Source: Planctomycetota bacterium (GTDB taxonomy: Bacteria > Planctomycetota > B15-G4 > JADJEK01). From it: a stretch of DNA of 64,000 nt. Under the pieces are notes generated by a model, which was not told where the DNA came from, searched no databases, and saw only the letters and a list, made by a program, of their open reading frames with translations. The position numbers and the translations under genes were made by a program. The stretch covers positions 744,001-808,000 of the forward strand of contig JADJEK010000002.1 of NCBI GenBank assembly GCA_016709145.1. Reading direction: 5' to 3'. Below are positions 26,650 to 35,410 of this stretch, one piece after another; position 1 is the stretch's first letter; each line of letters begins with the position of its first letter.

Positions 26650-27356
26650 CGTGGGCGGCGGCGTAAGGGGCGGGAAGGGCGTGGGTTGGGGCGACGGGTT
26701 GAGCGGCGCGCGGACGCCGTTGCGGCGTTAATTCGGGCGCGCCGGAGAGCCGGCCCGGACCCGGAAATTGACCCTCTCGGACTCTCTCGGACTGTGCAGA
26801 GAGTCTGCACTTAACGGAAATGGCCCTAACAAACGGCTGCGTTAAGCGCATCGATTCGAGTCGTGACCGGCCACAAATTCCCGATTGCGATTCTCGGCGT
26901 CAGAACGCGTCGAAACTGGTGATTCGCGCAAGTTCGGACCCAGTCCGGTGGTGATGCGAAAGTCGGCTGGTGTTTAACGGGCTGTTGTTAGGAGGGCTCG
27001 GGGAGCGGCCGGAATTTGGCGCGTCGGAAGTGCGAGCAGCGCGACGAATGGAAGTCGGAGCGGAGCGGCGAGAAGGGCACGCGGCCCTGGGACCAGCGGG
27101 GACGGCGGGGAGCTTCAGGCTCACCGAAATCGCGCCGAGCCCTGACCTTACGGCGTGGTCGCTTTAGCGTTCAAAGGCGGCCCGAGTTGACTGCGGCATG
27201 CTCCGAACGGGCGTGGTGCGCGTGGGACGACCGACACCGACCGCGTGAAAGACCGGCGCGACCACGACGCGGACGCGGAGGCGCGCAGTGAATTCCGAGA
27301 TCCCCGCCGCCTCGGGGCGGCGGCTTCCCGCGCCAGCGTGATCCGAACCTTCAAGG
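26650..27356. other. Non-coding stretch after tRNA-Asn
   Basis: About 700 bases without a gene I can support. A 10-base tandem repeat CTCTCGGACT occurs twice near 26776. Open frames here have no ribosome-binding sites and Arg/Pro-rich compositions. No copy of the tRNA 3' end (an attL/attR pair) was found by eye. Confidence 0.5.
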
Positions 27357-27512
27357 TCAGAACCCTGGGTGCCTCTTGAACAGGACGCGGTGGTAGTGCG
27401 CGAGCGGCCAGACCGGCTCGCCGCTGAACTGCGAGAGAGCTCTGAAGCTCAGGTGTTCGCGCTCACGCAGCTTGAGCAAGGCGAGCATGCGCTCGCGGAT
27501 CGTCGTCGCCAT
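27357..27512 (-). CDS. Small helix-turn-helix-like protein
   Basis: 51 residues starting at an ATG preceded by GGAGG nine bases upstream. The sequence MATTIRERMLALLKLREREH followed by LSFRALSQFSGEPVWPL looks like a short winged-helix or HTH segment with a basic tail (HRVLFKRHPGF). It lies just beyond the remnant of the DruA-like insertion sequence and on the same strand, so it may be a passenger or relic of that element. No family recognised. Confidence 0.38.
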   Translation of the reverse strand: MATTIRERMLALLKLREREHLSFRALSQFSGEPVWPLAHYHRVLFKRHPGF

Positions 27513-27732
27513 CGTCGCGTCCTCCGGCGAGGAGTGTCGACGATCCGGTCAGGGGCGGGAAGGTGGGGTTCGCCGAGCGCGTACCGTGGGGTCGATCTCA
27601 ACTCCGAGATCGCGAGCGAACGCTCCGGACACCGTTCGGTCTCGCCGGAAGCGGGAGCGGATCACGCCGTCGTCGCTGACATCCTTGCTGAGCGCAAGTG
27701 CGCGGCACAGGTGTGTAGGGCCCGACGGTAAC

Positions 27733-27845
27733 TGGTGTTCCAGCCGCGTCAGGTCGTCTGGAGTGAGTTCGGCGCCGCAGATCTGCACGCCGGGGGGGTG
27801 TAGAAGCTCGGAGCGCCCGTGTCCAGCGGGGGAACTTGTGGAACC
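27733..27845 (-). mobile_element. Remnant of a second DruA-like/IS4 element
   Basis: About 110 bases closely match 22400-22508, including the terminal inverted repeat (27824-27841, CCACAAGTTCCCCCGCTG on the minus strand) and the gene start MQICGAELTPDDLTRLE at 27788. After about 18 codons similarity to the fuller copy at 22451 is lost. Only the 5' end of the element remains, so it cannot transpose by itself. Confidence 0.72.
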
Positions 27846-28022
27846 TGGTCAGCGCCGAGCGCGCCCCTTTTTGGAACGCCACAGCGAGGGAAGCAGTTGC
27901 TTGGCGGGCGGCGTCGAGTCTCGATGCGTATCCCGCGCAATCGGCGGCTTTGAATCCCGGCGCCAGCTTCCCGCCCACTATCCGCATCGCGAATAGCGGA
28001 GATGCGGGGCAACGGAATAGGG

Positions 28023-29093
28023 TTACTTCCCCTGACGGCGTTTCCTGATCTCGCGTGCCTTCTCTAGCTGGTCCACCCAATTGGCGGCGAGTTGCTGAAC
28101 CGCCGGATCCTCGTCGGAAAGCACTCGCTCGTGGAGGCGAGCGAGGACCTCTGACTCCAACACCGTCCCACTTTCGTCGTCGAGCACGCGACTTGCGTAA
28201 CGGCTGACGAGCATGGGAATGGCTTCCGCGCGCACCTTCGGTGTTGGATCAGCAAGCAATTCGTCGACCAGCCCATCGCCGGCGGCCCGTACCGCTGGTG
28301 TCATTGGATCAAAATGTGGGTTCTTGCCGTAGGGGGAGTCGTGTTCGAGTCCGGCGATGATGCCAACCGCGATGAGCCTTTCCTCCAGCTGAGGACTTCG
28401 CGTGAGGTCCTGCAGGAAAGAGAGCACCGCATCTTGACTCTGCGCTGTTCGGATGTGAATGAGTGCGAAACCGCGGCGATTATTAAGACTGAATCCGGGT
28501 GCAGTAACCCAGCGCTTTGTCCTGGCCCCGTCCAGATTGCCCGCGTCGGATGTGCTCTTTAGGTGTGCTCCGACGAGGTTCATCAAACTATATACCGTTG
28601 ATTGCACGGTGCCATCGTTTGAAGCATCGGGACGGGACGCGTCGGCCAACTCGTCGAGCAGCGGAAGCGCGCGCTCCGCCGCCCGGCGAAGGTCGTCGCC
28701 AGTGGTACTAGCGAGCGCCATCGCGGCTGCGTGTCGCGACGACGGAACATCCAAGCTGTCAAGGATCAAGGCGAACAACGCGCGGTTACGCATCTGCGGG
28801 TCACGCTCTACGAGAAGCAAGCGCGCCCAAGCTCCGGCATTCTCTCGCTCTCCAGTTCCACTCCCTTCGGCAGCAAGCCGCATCAGCACCGGGTTCGCTC
28901 TGTCCGCGGGGAGTTCTCTGAAAGCCCGCACCCCGTCCTCCAACCGCGACGGGGTCTGTAACCAAGTCGCGGCCAGCTCCGGAGTGACGGCGCTACTTTC
29001 GGATGTCGCGACACTCTGACCGCGACTCCAAGGCGCCAGACCGAAAGCCATAACGAGTGACACGAGTTTAAGAACGGAAGCCTTGGTCACCAT
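28023..29093 (-). CDS. Exported HEAT-like helical repeat protein
   Basis: A 356-residue protein with an N-terminal signal (VLKLVSLVMAFGLAPWSRGQ). The rest is helical, with units resembling HEAT or armadillo repeats: NPVLMRLAAEGSGTG, NRALFALILDSLDV, RHAAAMALASTT, EERLIAVGIIAGLE and KVRAEAIPMLVSRYA. A basic end reads KAREIRKRRQGK. The start overlaps the stop of the 29087-31390 gene by seven bases, so it is translationally coupled and is the last of three co-directional genes. Codons end in A or T more often than in the flanking chromosome. Function unknown. Confidence 0.75.
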   Translation of the reverse strand: MVTKASVLKLVSLVMAFGLAPWSRGQSVATSESSAVTPELAATWLQTPSRLEDGVRAFRELPADRANPVLMRLAAEGSGTGERENAGAWARLLLVERDPQMRNRALFALILDSLDVPSSRHAAAMALASTTGDDLRRAAERALPLLDELADASRPDASNDGTVQSTVYSLMNLVGAHLKSTSDAGNLDGARTKRWVTAPGFSLNNRRGFALIHIRTAQSQDAVLSFLQDLTRSPQLEERLIAVGIIAGLEHDSPYGKNPHFDPMTPAVRAAGDGLVDELLADPTPKVRAEAIPMLVSRYASRVLDDESGTVLESEVLARLHERVLSDEDPAVQQLAANWVDQLEKAREIRKRRQGK

Positions 29094-31390
29094 TCGTTAA
29101 ATCCTTGCGGCGGAAACTGATAAGTCACTTGAGGTGTGTTGAGTAGGTTTTCGACCGTGGTGTTGTGTAGACACGGATCCCAGGGCGCGATATTGGTTCC
29201 GTTGTTGTTCAAGTTGATCGGGGCGGAACCATTCGGGTAGATCTCGTGCCACGGAAATGGATCGTGTTGCACAAGTAATTTGTAGCGCGCTATTTGAAAT
29301 GGGTCGGGCTGCCACGCGATCAGATCGAAGCGCAGATCGACGGGTGCCGAGAGCGCCACGCATCCAGTGTAGGCCTCGATAGTCCAGGTGACCATGTACG
29401 CTGGAGTCGATCCAGCGGTGGAATCCCATAGGGGATTCACGGTGACGTTCGCCGTATTCGTCGTCGTGACTATGACGTTGGAAGGGCCTAGGCAAAGCGG
29501 CGCCAAGTTCGGCGAATGAGTCCACTTACAGTATTTTTCGGGACAGAAGTCCTCCATCCCCGGGTCCAAGGGGAGAAGATCCGCTTCGGCAAAGAAGCTC
29601 GAGGTATTGGCTGTATAGATCGTACTGCCGGTGGTGGACGTGAGCCCGCCTTGAATCGTGGTTAGCGTGCTGAAGCGACTGCTTCCATCGATTGCCCATT
29701 GTCGATTGTCACCGTTCGCGAAATCATAGCCAGAGATGACCTGGACCGAGGCTGGCAGTTCGACGATCTCGCACATGATGAATGCGTTGTACTTGACAAA
29801 CAACCCCGGTGGGCCGCCTACCGTGATGTAGACCCAACCCTGGGTCGTCACTCCATTGTAGGTGTAATCGCACCTAAGCCGGATCTGATCCTGATTGCCA
29901 TATGCGAAGGGCGACTTGATCCGCAGGTTGCGACACCCGATCTGCGTAACTGGTAGCAGCGGATCATTCGGCACATCGGCGTTTGCGAGCTTCGCAACGA
30001 GATTATTGGGTTCGAGGTGCCATGTGTACGATCCACCAGTTGTCGTCGCACTAGCTTGGATGACCGCCTCGCTATCACTCGACATCGTCGGTGAATAAGT
30101 GAACTCTAACCCGGGAGCCACGATGAAAGCAGTTCCCTCGGAATAGTTGTTGTTCTGTTTCTTTTCGGCGGCGGTGTTGTCGAGGCGGACTCGAATCGCT
30201 CTGATCTTGCCAACATCATCGGCATCCGCCCACGGACATTTGAGCGGGGTTTCGAATGGGCCGAAGGTCACCTCGGTCGAATTGCACCCGACCAGTTCGC
30301 CGATAGTGCGAGCTGAACCATCGATTACTTGCCAGCCGGCTTGGCCCTTTCTCTTGACCTCGAGGACCGCTTTCGCGGTATAAGGCGAATTGAGCGCGCC
30401 GTTGTTGCAAACCTTGAATGAGTACTGCACTTTGCTGTTCTGAGGCACGATGTACTCATTGCCGGATGGAGAAAGTGTGCCGCTTGAGAAAGCACAACTG
30501 CTCCAAGTCAGAGCAAGGTCGGCATAGATGACAACTTCGTCTTTGTTGGACCATGCCGGGCTCCAATTGAACGCGGACGACTGTGGAGTTGCCTTTACAG
30601 CCCAGTACAACTTGCCCTTGTCGAGCGGGTACTGGAAGTTGAATGTGTAAGGTGTGGAGGAGTACGGCTGATGCGGAACGGAGGGAACGGGGAACGACTG
30701 ATACAGCTGCGCATTAGCCATCGAGCTGCTGGTGGAATAGTATAGCTTGACATCCGCGTTACCCAAGCACTCTTGCTCGCCGAGGTTTGTTAGTGTGACG
30801 CGAAACTGGGCTTGGCCGCCGGAGCAGATGTCATTCTCACCGAGAACGTCGAACTTCGTGGCATAGATGTCGGTGGTGTTAGGAAGGGTGATATTGACAA
30901 GAGTAATGTCAGAATAGGTCGCTTCTTGCCCTGCTGGTGCGATGGGCGAGAACTTGAGGCGCATGCTATAGATACCAGGGTCGATATTGCTTATGTGGAA
31001 CTTGACCGCTTCCGCGGAATAGGTCCCGTCAGTTTTCTTGTCGGACGAGAATGCGCTCCCGGAGGTGCCGAACAACAACGCTGTGTCGAGTGCGAACCAC
31101 GTTGCACCATTTTTCTGCCGCTTGAATTGCAGTTCGGCCTTTGCCTGATGCGGAAACGGTGATCCCGTCGGCGCGAAGATCATGCAGCCCCAGTAGTAGT
31201 CGGCCATGGACGGCACGTTCCCGTGGAACGGGAGATTGTCGTGGCTCCAATAGGGAAGACCATTAACGAAGCTGCCAGGGGAACCGTTGTGACCATGCCA
31301 CAACTGCACCGTCGTCGAGCCCCAGCCAGCCGCGGCCAGGGTGGGTGAAAGAAGGATCACACTGCCTAGCAACGCGGCGACGAACTTCAT
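29087..31390 (-). CDS. Large exported beta-rich protein with CARDB-like segment
   Basis: A 767-residue protein with a classical signal peptide (MKFVAALLGSVILLSPTLAAA). It is rich in Asn, Thr, Ser and Tyr. Two regions resemble CARDB-type adhesion domains, in which a core such as QAQFRVTLTNLGEQECLGNA is followed by a strand-rich segment; the second is VQYSFKVCNNGALNSPYTA. The later part contains paired cysteines (CPEKYCKW, MCEIVEL), suggesting periplasmic disulfides. It is the middle gene of a three-gene operon, downstream of a 103-residue exported protein and coupled to the HEAT-like protein. Base composition is clearly lower in G+C than the left arm, suggesting horizontal origin. No enzymatic motif seen. 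Confidence 0.78.
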   Translation of the reverse strand: MKFVAALLGSVILLSPTLAAAGWGSTTVQLWHGHNGSPGSFVNGLPYWSHDNLPFHGNVPSMADYYWGCMIFAPTGSPFPHQAKAELQFKRQKNGATWFALDTALLFGTSGSAFSSDKKTDGTYSAEAVKFHISNIDPGIYSMRLKFSPIAPAGQEATYSDITLVNITLPNTTDIYATKFDVLGENDICSGGQAQFRVTLTNLGEQECLGNADVKLYYSTSSSMANAQLYQSFPVPSVPHQPYSSTPYTFNFQYPLDKGKLYWAVKATPQSSAFNWSPAWSNKDEVVIYADLALTWSSCAFSSGTLSPSGNEYIVPQNSKVQYSFKVCNNGALNSPYTAKAVLEVKRKGQAGWQVIDGSARTIGELVGCNSTEVTFGPFETPLKCPWADADDVGKIRAIRVRLDNTAAEKKQNNNYSEGTAFIVAPGLEFTYSPTMSSDSEAVIQASATTTGGSYTWHLEPNNLVAKLANADVPNDPLLPVTQIGCRNLRIKSPFAYGNQDQIRLRCDYTYNGVTTQGWVYITVGGPPGLFVKYNAFIMCEIVELPASVQVISGYDFANGDNRQWAIDGSSRFSTLTTIQGGLTSTTGSTIYTANTSSFFAEADLLPLDPGMEDFCPEKYCKWTHSPNLAPLCLGPSNVIVTTTNTANVTVNPLWDSTAGSTPAYMVTWTIEAYTGCVALSAPVDLRFDLIAWQPDPFQIARYKLLVQHDPFPWHEIYPNGSAPINLNNNGTNIAPWDPCLHNTTVENLLNTPQVTYQFPPQGFNEW

Positions 31391-31436
31391 TTGTGTGGCC
31401 TCCCGTTCAATCGAAGCGACGCACCCCTACCCAATA

Positions 31437-31748
31437 TTAATCGTCGATGTACGATTCAGTGGCTACCAGCGCGCCGGTGAGCAGTCTCGTCACTCGCGAT
31501 GCAGGCTCAGGTTCACGCAAGTAGTCGTTATCGAGCAACACGCCATCCGCGTCGACTTCATTGCCAAGCAGAGCGGCGATCGTGTGAGAACTCTGCAACA
31601 CGTCTGGGGGGATTGCGGGAGTGAAGCCAGGATCTTCTTCGACGCCTTCAGGGTCGGTTCTCATCGCCGTAGCGTTGGCCATGACAACGGCGAACAACAC
31701 GGAGCCGAGCCCGAGTGCGGCCGCGCATCGCTGTGTTAGTCTCTTCAT
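31437..31748 (-). CDS. Small exported protein, first gene of operon
   Basis: 103 residues. The ATG at 31748 opens a signal peptide (RCAAALGLGSVLFAVVMANA); a longer upstream start would bury it. The mature part is acidic (EGVEEDPGF, DNDYLREPEPASR), of about 75 residues, and unrecognised. Its stop lies 46 bases before the 767-residue protein gene. Its role may be tied to that protein, but this is only inferred from position. Confidence 0.6.
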   Translation of the reverse strand: MKRLTQRCAAALGLGSVLFAVVMANATAMRTDPEGVEEDPGFTPAIPPDVLQSSHTIAALLGNEVDADGVLLDNDYLREPEPASRVTRLLTGALVATESYIDD

Positions 31749-31850
31749 GTAGGTTGCCCCTGCAAGTCCCAAACTTGCGTTCATTTCGACATCGTCTTCG
31801 CAGGATTTCAATCAAAAACTCCGGGAAAGAAGGGCCGGCTGGCGACACGC

Positions 31851-32417
31851 TCACCCCTTGTAGAAGTACCGCGCCCCCCTCTTCACACCCTTCATCGTCC
31901 ACGCCTTGTGCGCCCGCGCCTGGTTCATCACAACCTGCTTGCTCGTGAACCCGCGCTTACTCATCGCAGCGAAGATGTCGGGCCCGGTGATGTCGGTCTT
32001 GCCCGCCTTCGCGAACTCGGCGCCCACCTCGTCCAGGGCGGCGGCGTAGTCCGCGGTGGTCTTGCGGCCGCCTCCGGCGGCGTGGGACTTGCCATTGCCG
32101 ACCGAGCTTCCGCCCTCGCCACCGGCGGTGGCGGCGGAAACGCGTGCACTCTGATCCTTTGCAGGGCGCCCGGGACCTCGGGCCGACGGCACGCCGCCTT
32201 TTCGACCCGTCGCCGCCCCACCCGCCCCACGCTTGCCGGCGCCACCACTGACATCGATCCCGAGTTCCCTCAGCTCCGCCTCCGCCTTCGCCAGGTCCGA
32301 GCGTGCCGCCTCCGCGGCCTTTATCGCCGCTGCGCGCGACTCCACCAGCTTGTCCACGCGGGCGAACAGGTTCTTGTCGGCGCGGAGCGCCATGATGTCG
32401 GAGAGGGTGATGGCCAT
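31851..32417 (-). CDS. Histone-like DNA-binding protein with coiled coil and AT-hook motif
   Basis: 188 residues; ATG at 32417 with AGGAG eight bases upstream. Residues about 10-50 form a heptad-like coiled coil (FARVDKLVESRAAAIKAAEA). The centre is Gly/Ala/Lys-rich and low in complexity, with an AT-hook-like core GPGRPAKD. A compact C-terminal domain of about 65 residues ends MKGVKRGARYFYKG and includes DIFAAMSKRGFTSKQVV. The plan, oligomerisation coil, basic linker and small globular end, recalls H-NS-like or histone-H1-like nucleoid proteins. Such silencers often sit in acquired DNA. The functional call is an inference. Confidence 0.6.
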   Translation of the reverse strand: MAITLSDIMALRADKNLFARVDKLVESRAAAIKAAEAARSDLAKAEAELRELGIDVSGGAGKRGAGGAATGRKGGVPSARGPGRPAKDQSARVSAATAGGEGGSSVGNGKSHAAGGGRKTTADYAAALDEVGAEFAKAGKTDITGPDIFAAMSKRGFTSKQVVMNQARAHKAWTMKGVKRGARYFYKG

Positions 32418-33274
32418 TGGGGAGGCTCCTTCAGATGGGAACGATAGGGATGACGGAGATGCGGGCAGTCGAGAAACTGAGGCGCCGATTCGCCCGCGGT
32501 TGGTTTGCGCCGCGACGTTCCGCCGTTCTGTTTTCTGTACGGAGCGCCTGCGCTGAAAGCATAGCATAGGTGGCGTCCCTATCCAATTCGCGCCAGATAT
32601 TCATGTCCCGCCGTGTTGAAGAGGCCGGGCGGGGAACCGGGAATAAAGGGGAAAAGGGGGACTGGTTCTTACGCCGCGTTGGGCAGCCGCCGGGCCGACG
32701 GGAACGATAGCACGGCGATTGATGCGCTCTCGTGATCAGTGAAGGACCACTGCTAGGGAGCACCTACTCGATTCCCGCCGCTCGCAATCTCGCCAGAGCT
32801 TCTTCGCGCGCCTCGCGTTCATCCGTGAATATCGTCGGCCGCTCCTCCATCGTGAGGCCGCCGAGGAACTGGCGATAGGGGCCGGCGGGCGTGGTCTCGC
32901 CCAACACGTCCTTGAGGACGCTCCGTGGCGTCGTATTGGTCACCAGCGGGTGCGGTTGCGGGTCGGCATATCGAGAACCTCCGTTTGGACGTCGTGTGAC
33001 GGAAGCTGCCGAGACAGCTCAAGGCAATTGCGGGTGTTCCCTCCAGTGTGCTCATGTGTGCTGAGCCATGGATCCCGCCGGACGCGAGTGCCTTGGCTTC
33101 GTGAAGAGCCCTGACGTCAGCACTGGTCGCGCGAAGGTTCGCCCAGCCGAGTCGTGACAACTCCGAGGTCCTTTGGTACTATCGCAACAGGAACTCGCTC
33201 GCCGTACGAACCTCTGCACTCGACGATCGTTCGACTTCATTCCACGTCACAGTTGTCGAGTTCTTGGAGCGCGA
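32418..33274. other. Mostly non-coding stretch with one possible gene fragment
   Basis: No intact gene is visible in about 860 bases apart from the short frame at 32764-32943. Other frames lack starts and show no family features. The promoter of the nuclease gene at 33275 should lie at its right end. Confidence 0.45.
32764..32943 (-). CDS. Short hypothetical protein or C-terminal fragment
   Basis: 59 residues from a GTG, reading VTNTTPRSVLKDVLGETTPA and later FLGGLTMEERPTIFTDEREA, with an Ala/Glu/Arg helix at the end. The composition is protein-like rather than shadow-like, and the frame continues upstream to a TGA without ATG. It could be the 3' remnant of a longer gene. No ribosome-binding site precedes the GTG. 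Confidence 0.35.
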   Translation of the reverse strand: MTNTTPRSVLKDVLGETTPAGPYRQFLGGLTMEERPTIFTDEREAREEALARLRAAGIE

Positions 33275-34375
33275 ATGGTCCTTTACCAGATCGAAGGGGC
33301 CGGACTTCGCCGGCTTGATCCGAGTTCGTTCGTCACACTTGGAGTTTTGGAGAGGAACGAACTCCAGCCGCTGTTCCGTGATCGCATCGACGTCCTCCTT
33401 CCCGATGCGATGGTGATCACCGAGGAGTTTAGCGACTGGGAAGACTCTCGCCGGAGGATCGACCTGCTCGCGCTCGACCGCAATGCGAATCTCGTTGTCG
33501 TCGAACTGAAGCGAACAGACGACGGTGGGCACATGGAACTTCAGGCGGTTCGCTACGCCGCGATGGTCTCGGAGATGACCTTCGAGCAGGTTGCGGACAT
33601 CCACGCCCGGTTTCTCGCGCGGCGTGGCGATTCGGGAAACGCCCGTGAACGGGTTTTGGAGTTCCTCGGCTGGGAGGACATTGACGAGGGCCGGTTCGGT
33701 CAGGACGTGCGTATCGTCCTCGCCTCGGCGGAGTTCTCAAAAAAGCTCACTACTGCGGTGATGTGGCTGAATGAGCGCGGACTCGACATCCGCTGCGTGC
33801 GCGTCCAGCCGTACGAAGACAGCGGGCGCATGCTCCTCGATGTCCAACAGGTCCTGCCGCTTCCTGAAGCCGAGGAATACCAGGTGCGCTTGCGCGAGAA
33901 GGCAAGCCGCGAGCGATCAGCGCGCATGGAGCGTAATGAGCGCAACGACCAACAACTGCGATTCTGGACTCAACTCCTCGCGAAGGCTTCGACCCTGACG
34001 AAATTGCACGCGCATGTGTCGCCGCTCGCGCAGAACTGGATCAGTACTTCGTCGCGCAATCTATTCTTCAACTACGTGTTCGGCAGGGAGTGCCCGCGCG
34101 TCGAGTTCTACATGGGACGTTCTGCCGAGGAGAACTTGAGCATCCTTCGCTCGCTTGAGGAGCGCAAAGACAAGATCGAGCGTGAATTCGGCGGCCCGCT
34201 CTCATGGCAGCCGCTCGACGGCAAGATCGCATGTAGGATCGCCGCGCCAGTGGACGCGGGAAGCCTCGACGATGAAACAACGTGGTCCACGCTGCAGGAG
34301 CGAATGATCGACGCCATGGTTCGCTTGGAGCGCGCATTGCGGCCACATCTTATTGCTTACCGCTACGGCGAGTAG
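33275..34375 (+). CDS. PD-(D/E)XK nuclease-like protein with DUF4268 domain
   Basis: 366 residues. The ATG at 33275 has GGAG six bases upstream. Residues about 50-130 show a PD-(D/E)XK-type core: RRRIDLLALDR with D63, then VVVELKR with E77 and K79, then a helix (MELQAVRYAAMVSEM). The C-terminal part (FWTQLLAKASTLTKLHAHVS, then VEFYMGRSAEENLSILRSL) matches the DUF4268 family. Proteins with this pairing are DNA-cleaving candidates often found in defence or mobile regions. No methylase, helicase or other restriction subunit sits beside it. It is a single-gene unit; the specific role is unknown. Confidence 0.72.
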   Translation: MVLYQIEGAGLRRLDPSSFVTLGVLERNELQPLFRDRIDVLLPDAMVITEEFSDWEDSRRRIDLLALDRNANLVVVELKRTDDGGHMELQAVRYAAMVSEMTFEQVADIHARFLARRGDSGNARERVLEFLGWEDIDEGRFGQDVRIVLASAEFSKKLTTAVMWLNERGLDIRCVRVQPYEDSGRMLLDVQQVLPLPEAEEYQVRLREKASRERSARMERNERNDQQLRFWTQLLAKASTLTKLHAHVSPLAQNWISTSSRNLFFNYVFGRECPRVEFYMGRSAEENLSILRSLEERKDKIEREFGGPLSWQPLDGKIACRIAAPVDAGSLDDETTWSTLQERMIDAMVRLERALRPHLIAYRYGE

Positions 34376-34458
34376 GTCCGGGCTCGGGTTGCAACAAGTC
34401 CCCGGACAGGAACGCGACATCGGGAATATGGCAAAGGGAGCCGAATTGTCTTACGAGA

Positions 34459-34710
34459 GTGAGCAGCCGTCCGGCCGTGTCGCATGCCATCCACGTCGCC
34501 GACGCCGCTCAGTACGCCAAGCCCTCCGCTTCTGGCGACGGTATTCAGTTTCGCGTCCGATGCGAGAACAAGTACATCCAAACGCCGCTGGGAGCTGCGA
34601 TAGCACTCGCGCTGGACGTCATGCAGCTGTTCGCAGAGCGAATGGGGTATCCGGACCAACCTCGAATTGGCGAGTTCAGGGACCGGCTCGTTCAGCATCC
34701 TTGCGAGTAG
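34459..34710 (+). CDS. Small hypothetical protein
   Basis: 83 residues from GTG (VSSRPAVSHAIHVADAAQYA and later LGAAIALALDVMQLFAERMG). A downstream GTG (34477) is an alternative start. The composition is protein-like, but no ribosome-binding site is strong and no family is recognised. The last 35 bases overlap the convergent HEPN-like gene. Confidence 0.4.
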   Translation: MSSRPAVSHAIHVADAAQYAKPSASGDGIQFRVRCENKYIQTPLGAAIALALDVMQLFAERMGYPDQPRIGEFRDRLVQHPCE

Positions 34711-35395
34711 TCGCCTCGAGCTGTTCCGCTAAGACCTTGCGGCAAGTGTCTGCCGAAGGCTGAACCTTCGCCGCCGCGAGCCTCGCTCGATTCCAAAACC
34801 GCTCCCACAGCGCATCCGCGACCGAATCCCACGACGCATCCCAGATCGGCCGCTCGCTCCATGGCGGACCTTCTCGCGGCTTCGTCGACAACGGCGTCGG
34901 GTACCGGCCGGCATAGACGGCGAAGCCCGTCAGGGCGCCGAGAACCTCCTTCTCGACGTCGGTCAGTCTGTTCCTCGTTTCGTGACTGATCAGGTGCCCG
35001 AAGACCTCGCGCGTGATATCCTTCAACAGAGCCGGGCCATCGGTGAGCCGCACCACCGCCGCACGCTGCGCAAGGTCGAGCAGATCGTGGCTCTTGGCAC
35101 CCGAGTAGAGGTCCGGCCTGTCCGGTTTGCTCGGCCCCGTGAGGTTCAACACCGCCTGGACCGCGCATTCGAACGCGTACCCGAGCAGGAGCAGTTCGGG
35201 TCCGCACTGCGTGTTCGCGAAGTGCTGATTCGCCCGCACGTGCTCCGGATACGAGTTCCGGAAGCGTTCACGCAGCGCCGTGGCGGCGTCGTGCAGCATC
35301 CACGCATGCGCGGCGAACATCGCCGGCGAGTGCGCGCTGTGCGCGAAGGCCTCGGGTGACCGGAGGTAGCGCCGCATGAAGTCGGCTTCGTCCAT
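34676..35395 (-). CDS. Possible HEPN-type protein (toxin-like)
   Basis: 239 residues, mostly helical. The stretch LLLLGYAFECAVQAVLNLTG followed by HDLLDLAQRAA resembles the paired helices of HEPN domains. A candidate catalytic Rx4H motif, R129-EVFG-H134, lies in the next helix, with a polar residue after Arg as in HEPN ribonucleases. The gene starts 15 bases after an 83-residue ORF on the same strand, the arrangement seen in toxin-antitoxin pairs. The assignment rests on visible motifs only and could be wrong; no MNT-type nucleotidyltransferase is present. Confidence 0.55.
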   Translation of the reverse strand: MDEADFMRRYLRSPEAFAHSAHSPAMFAAHAWMLHDAATALRERFRNSYPEHVRANQHFANTQCGPELLLLGYAFECAVQAVLNLTGPSKPDRPDLYSGAKSHDLLDLAQRAAVVRLTDGPALLKDITREVFGHLISHETRNRLTDVEKEVLGALTGFAVYAGRYPTPLSTKPREGPPWSERPIWDASWDSVADALWERFWNRARLAAAKVQPSADTCRKVLAEQLEATTRKDAERAGP

Positions 35396-35410
35396 CGGTG
35401 GTCACCGCCA

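Noticed and set aside
26375..26851. 158-codon minus-strand frame containing VGLEPTTTRLTAGCSTIELP
   Set aside because: This is the well-known artefact of translating the antisense of a tRNA gene; the tRNA-Asn cloverleaf explains it.
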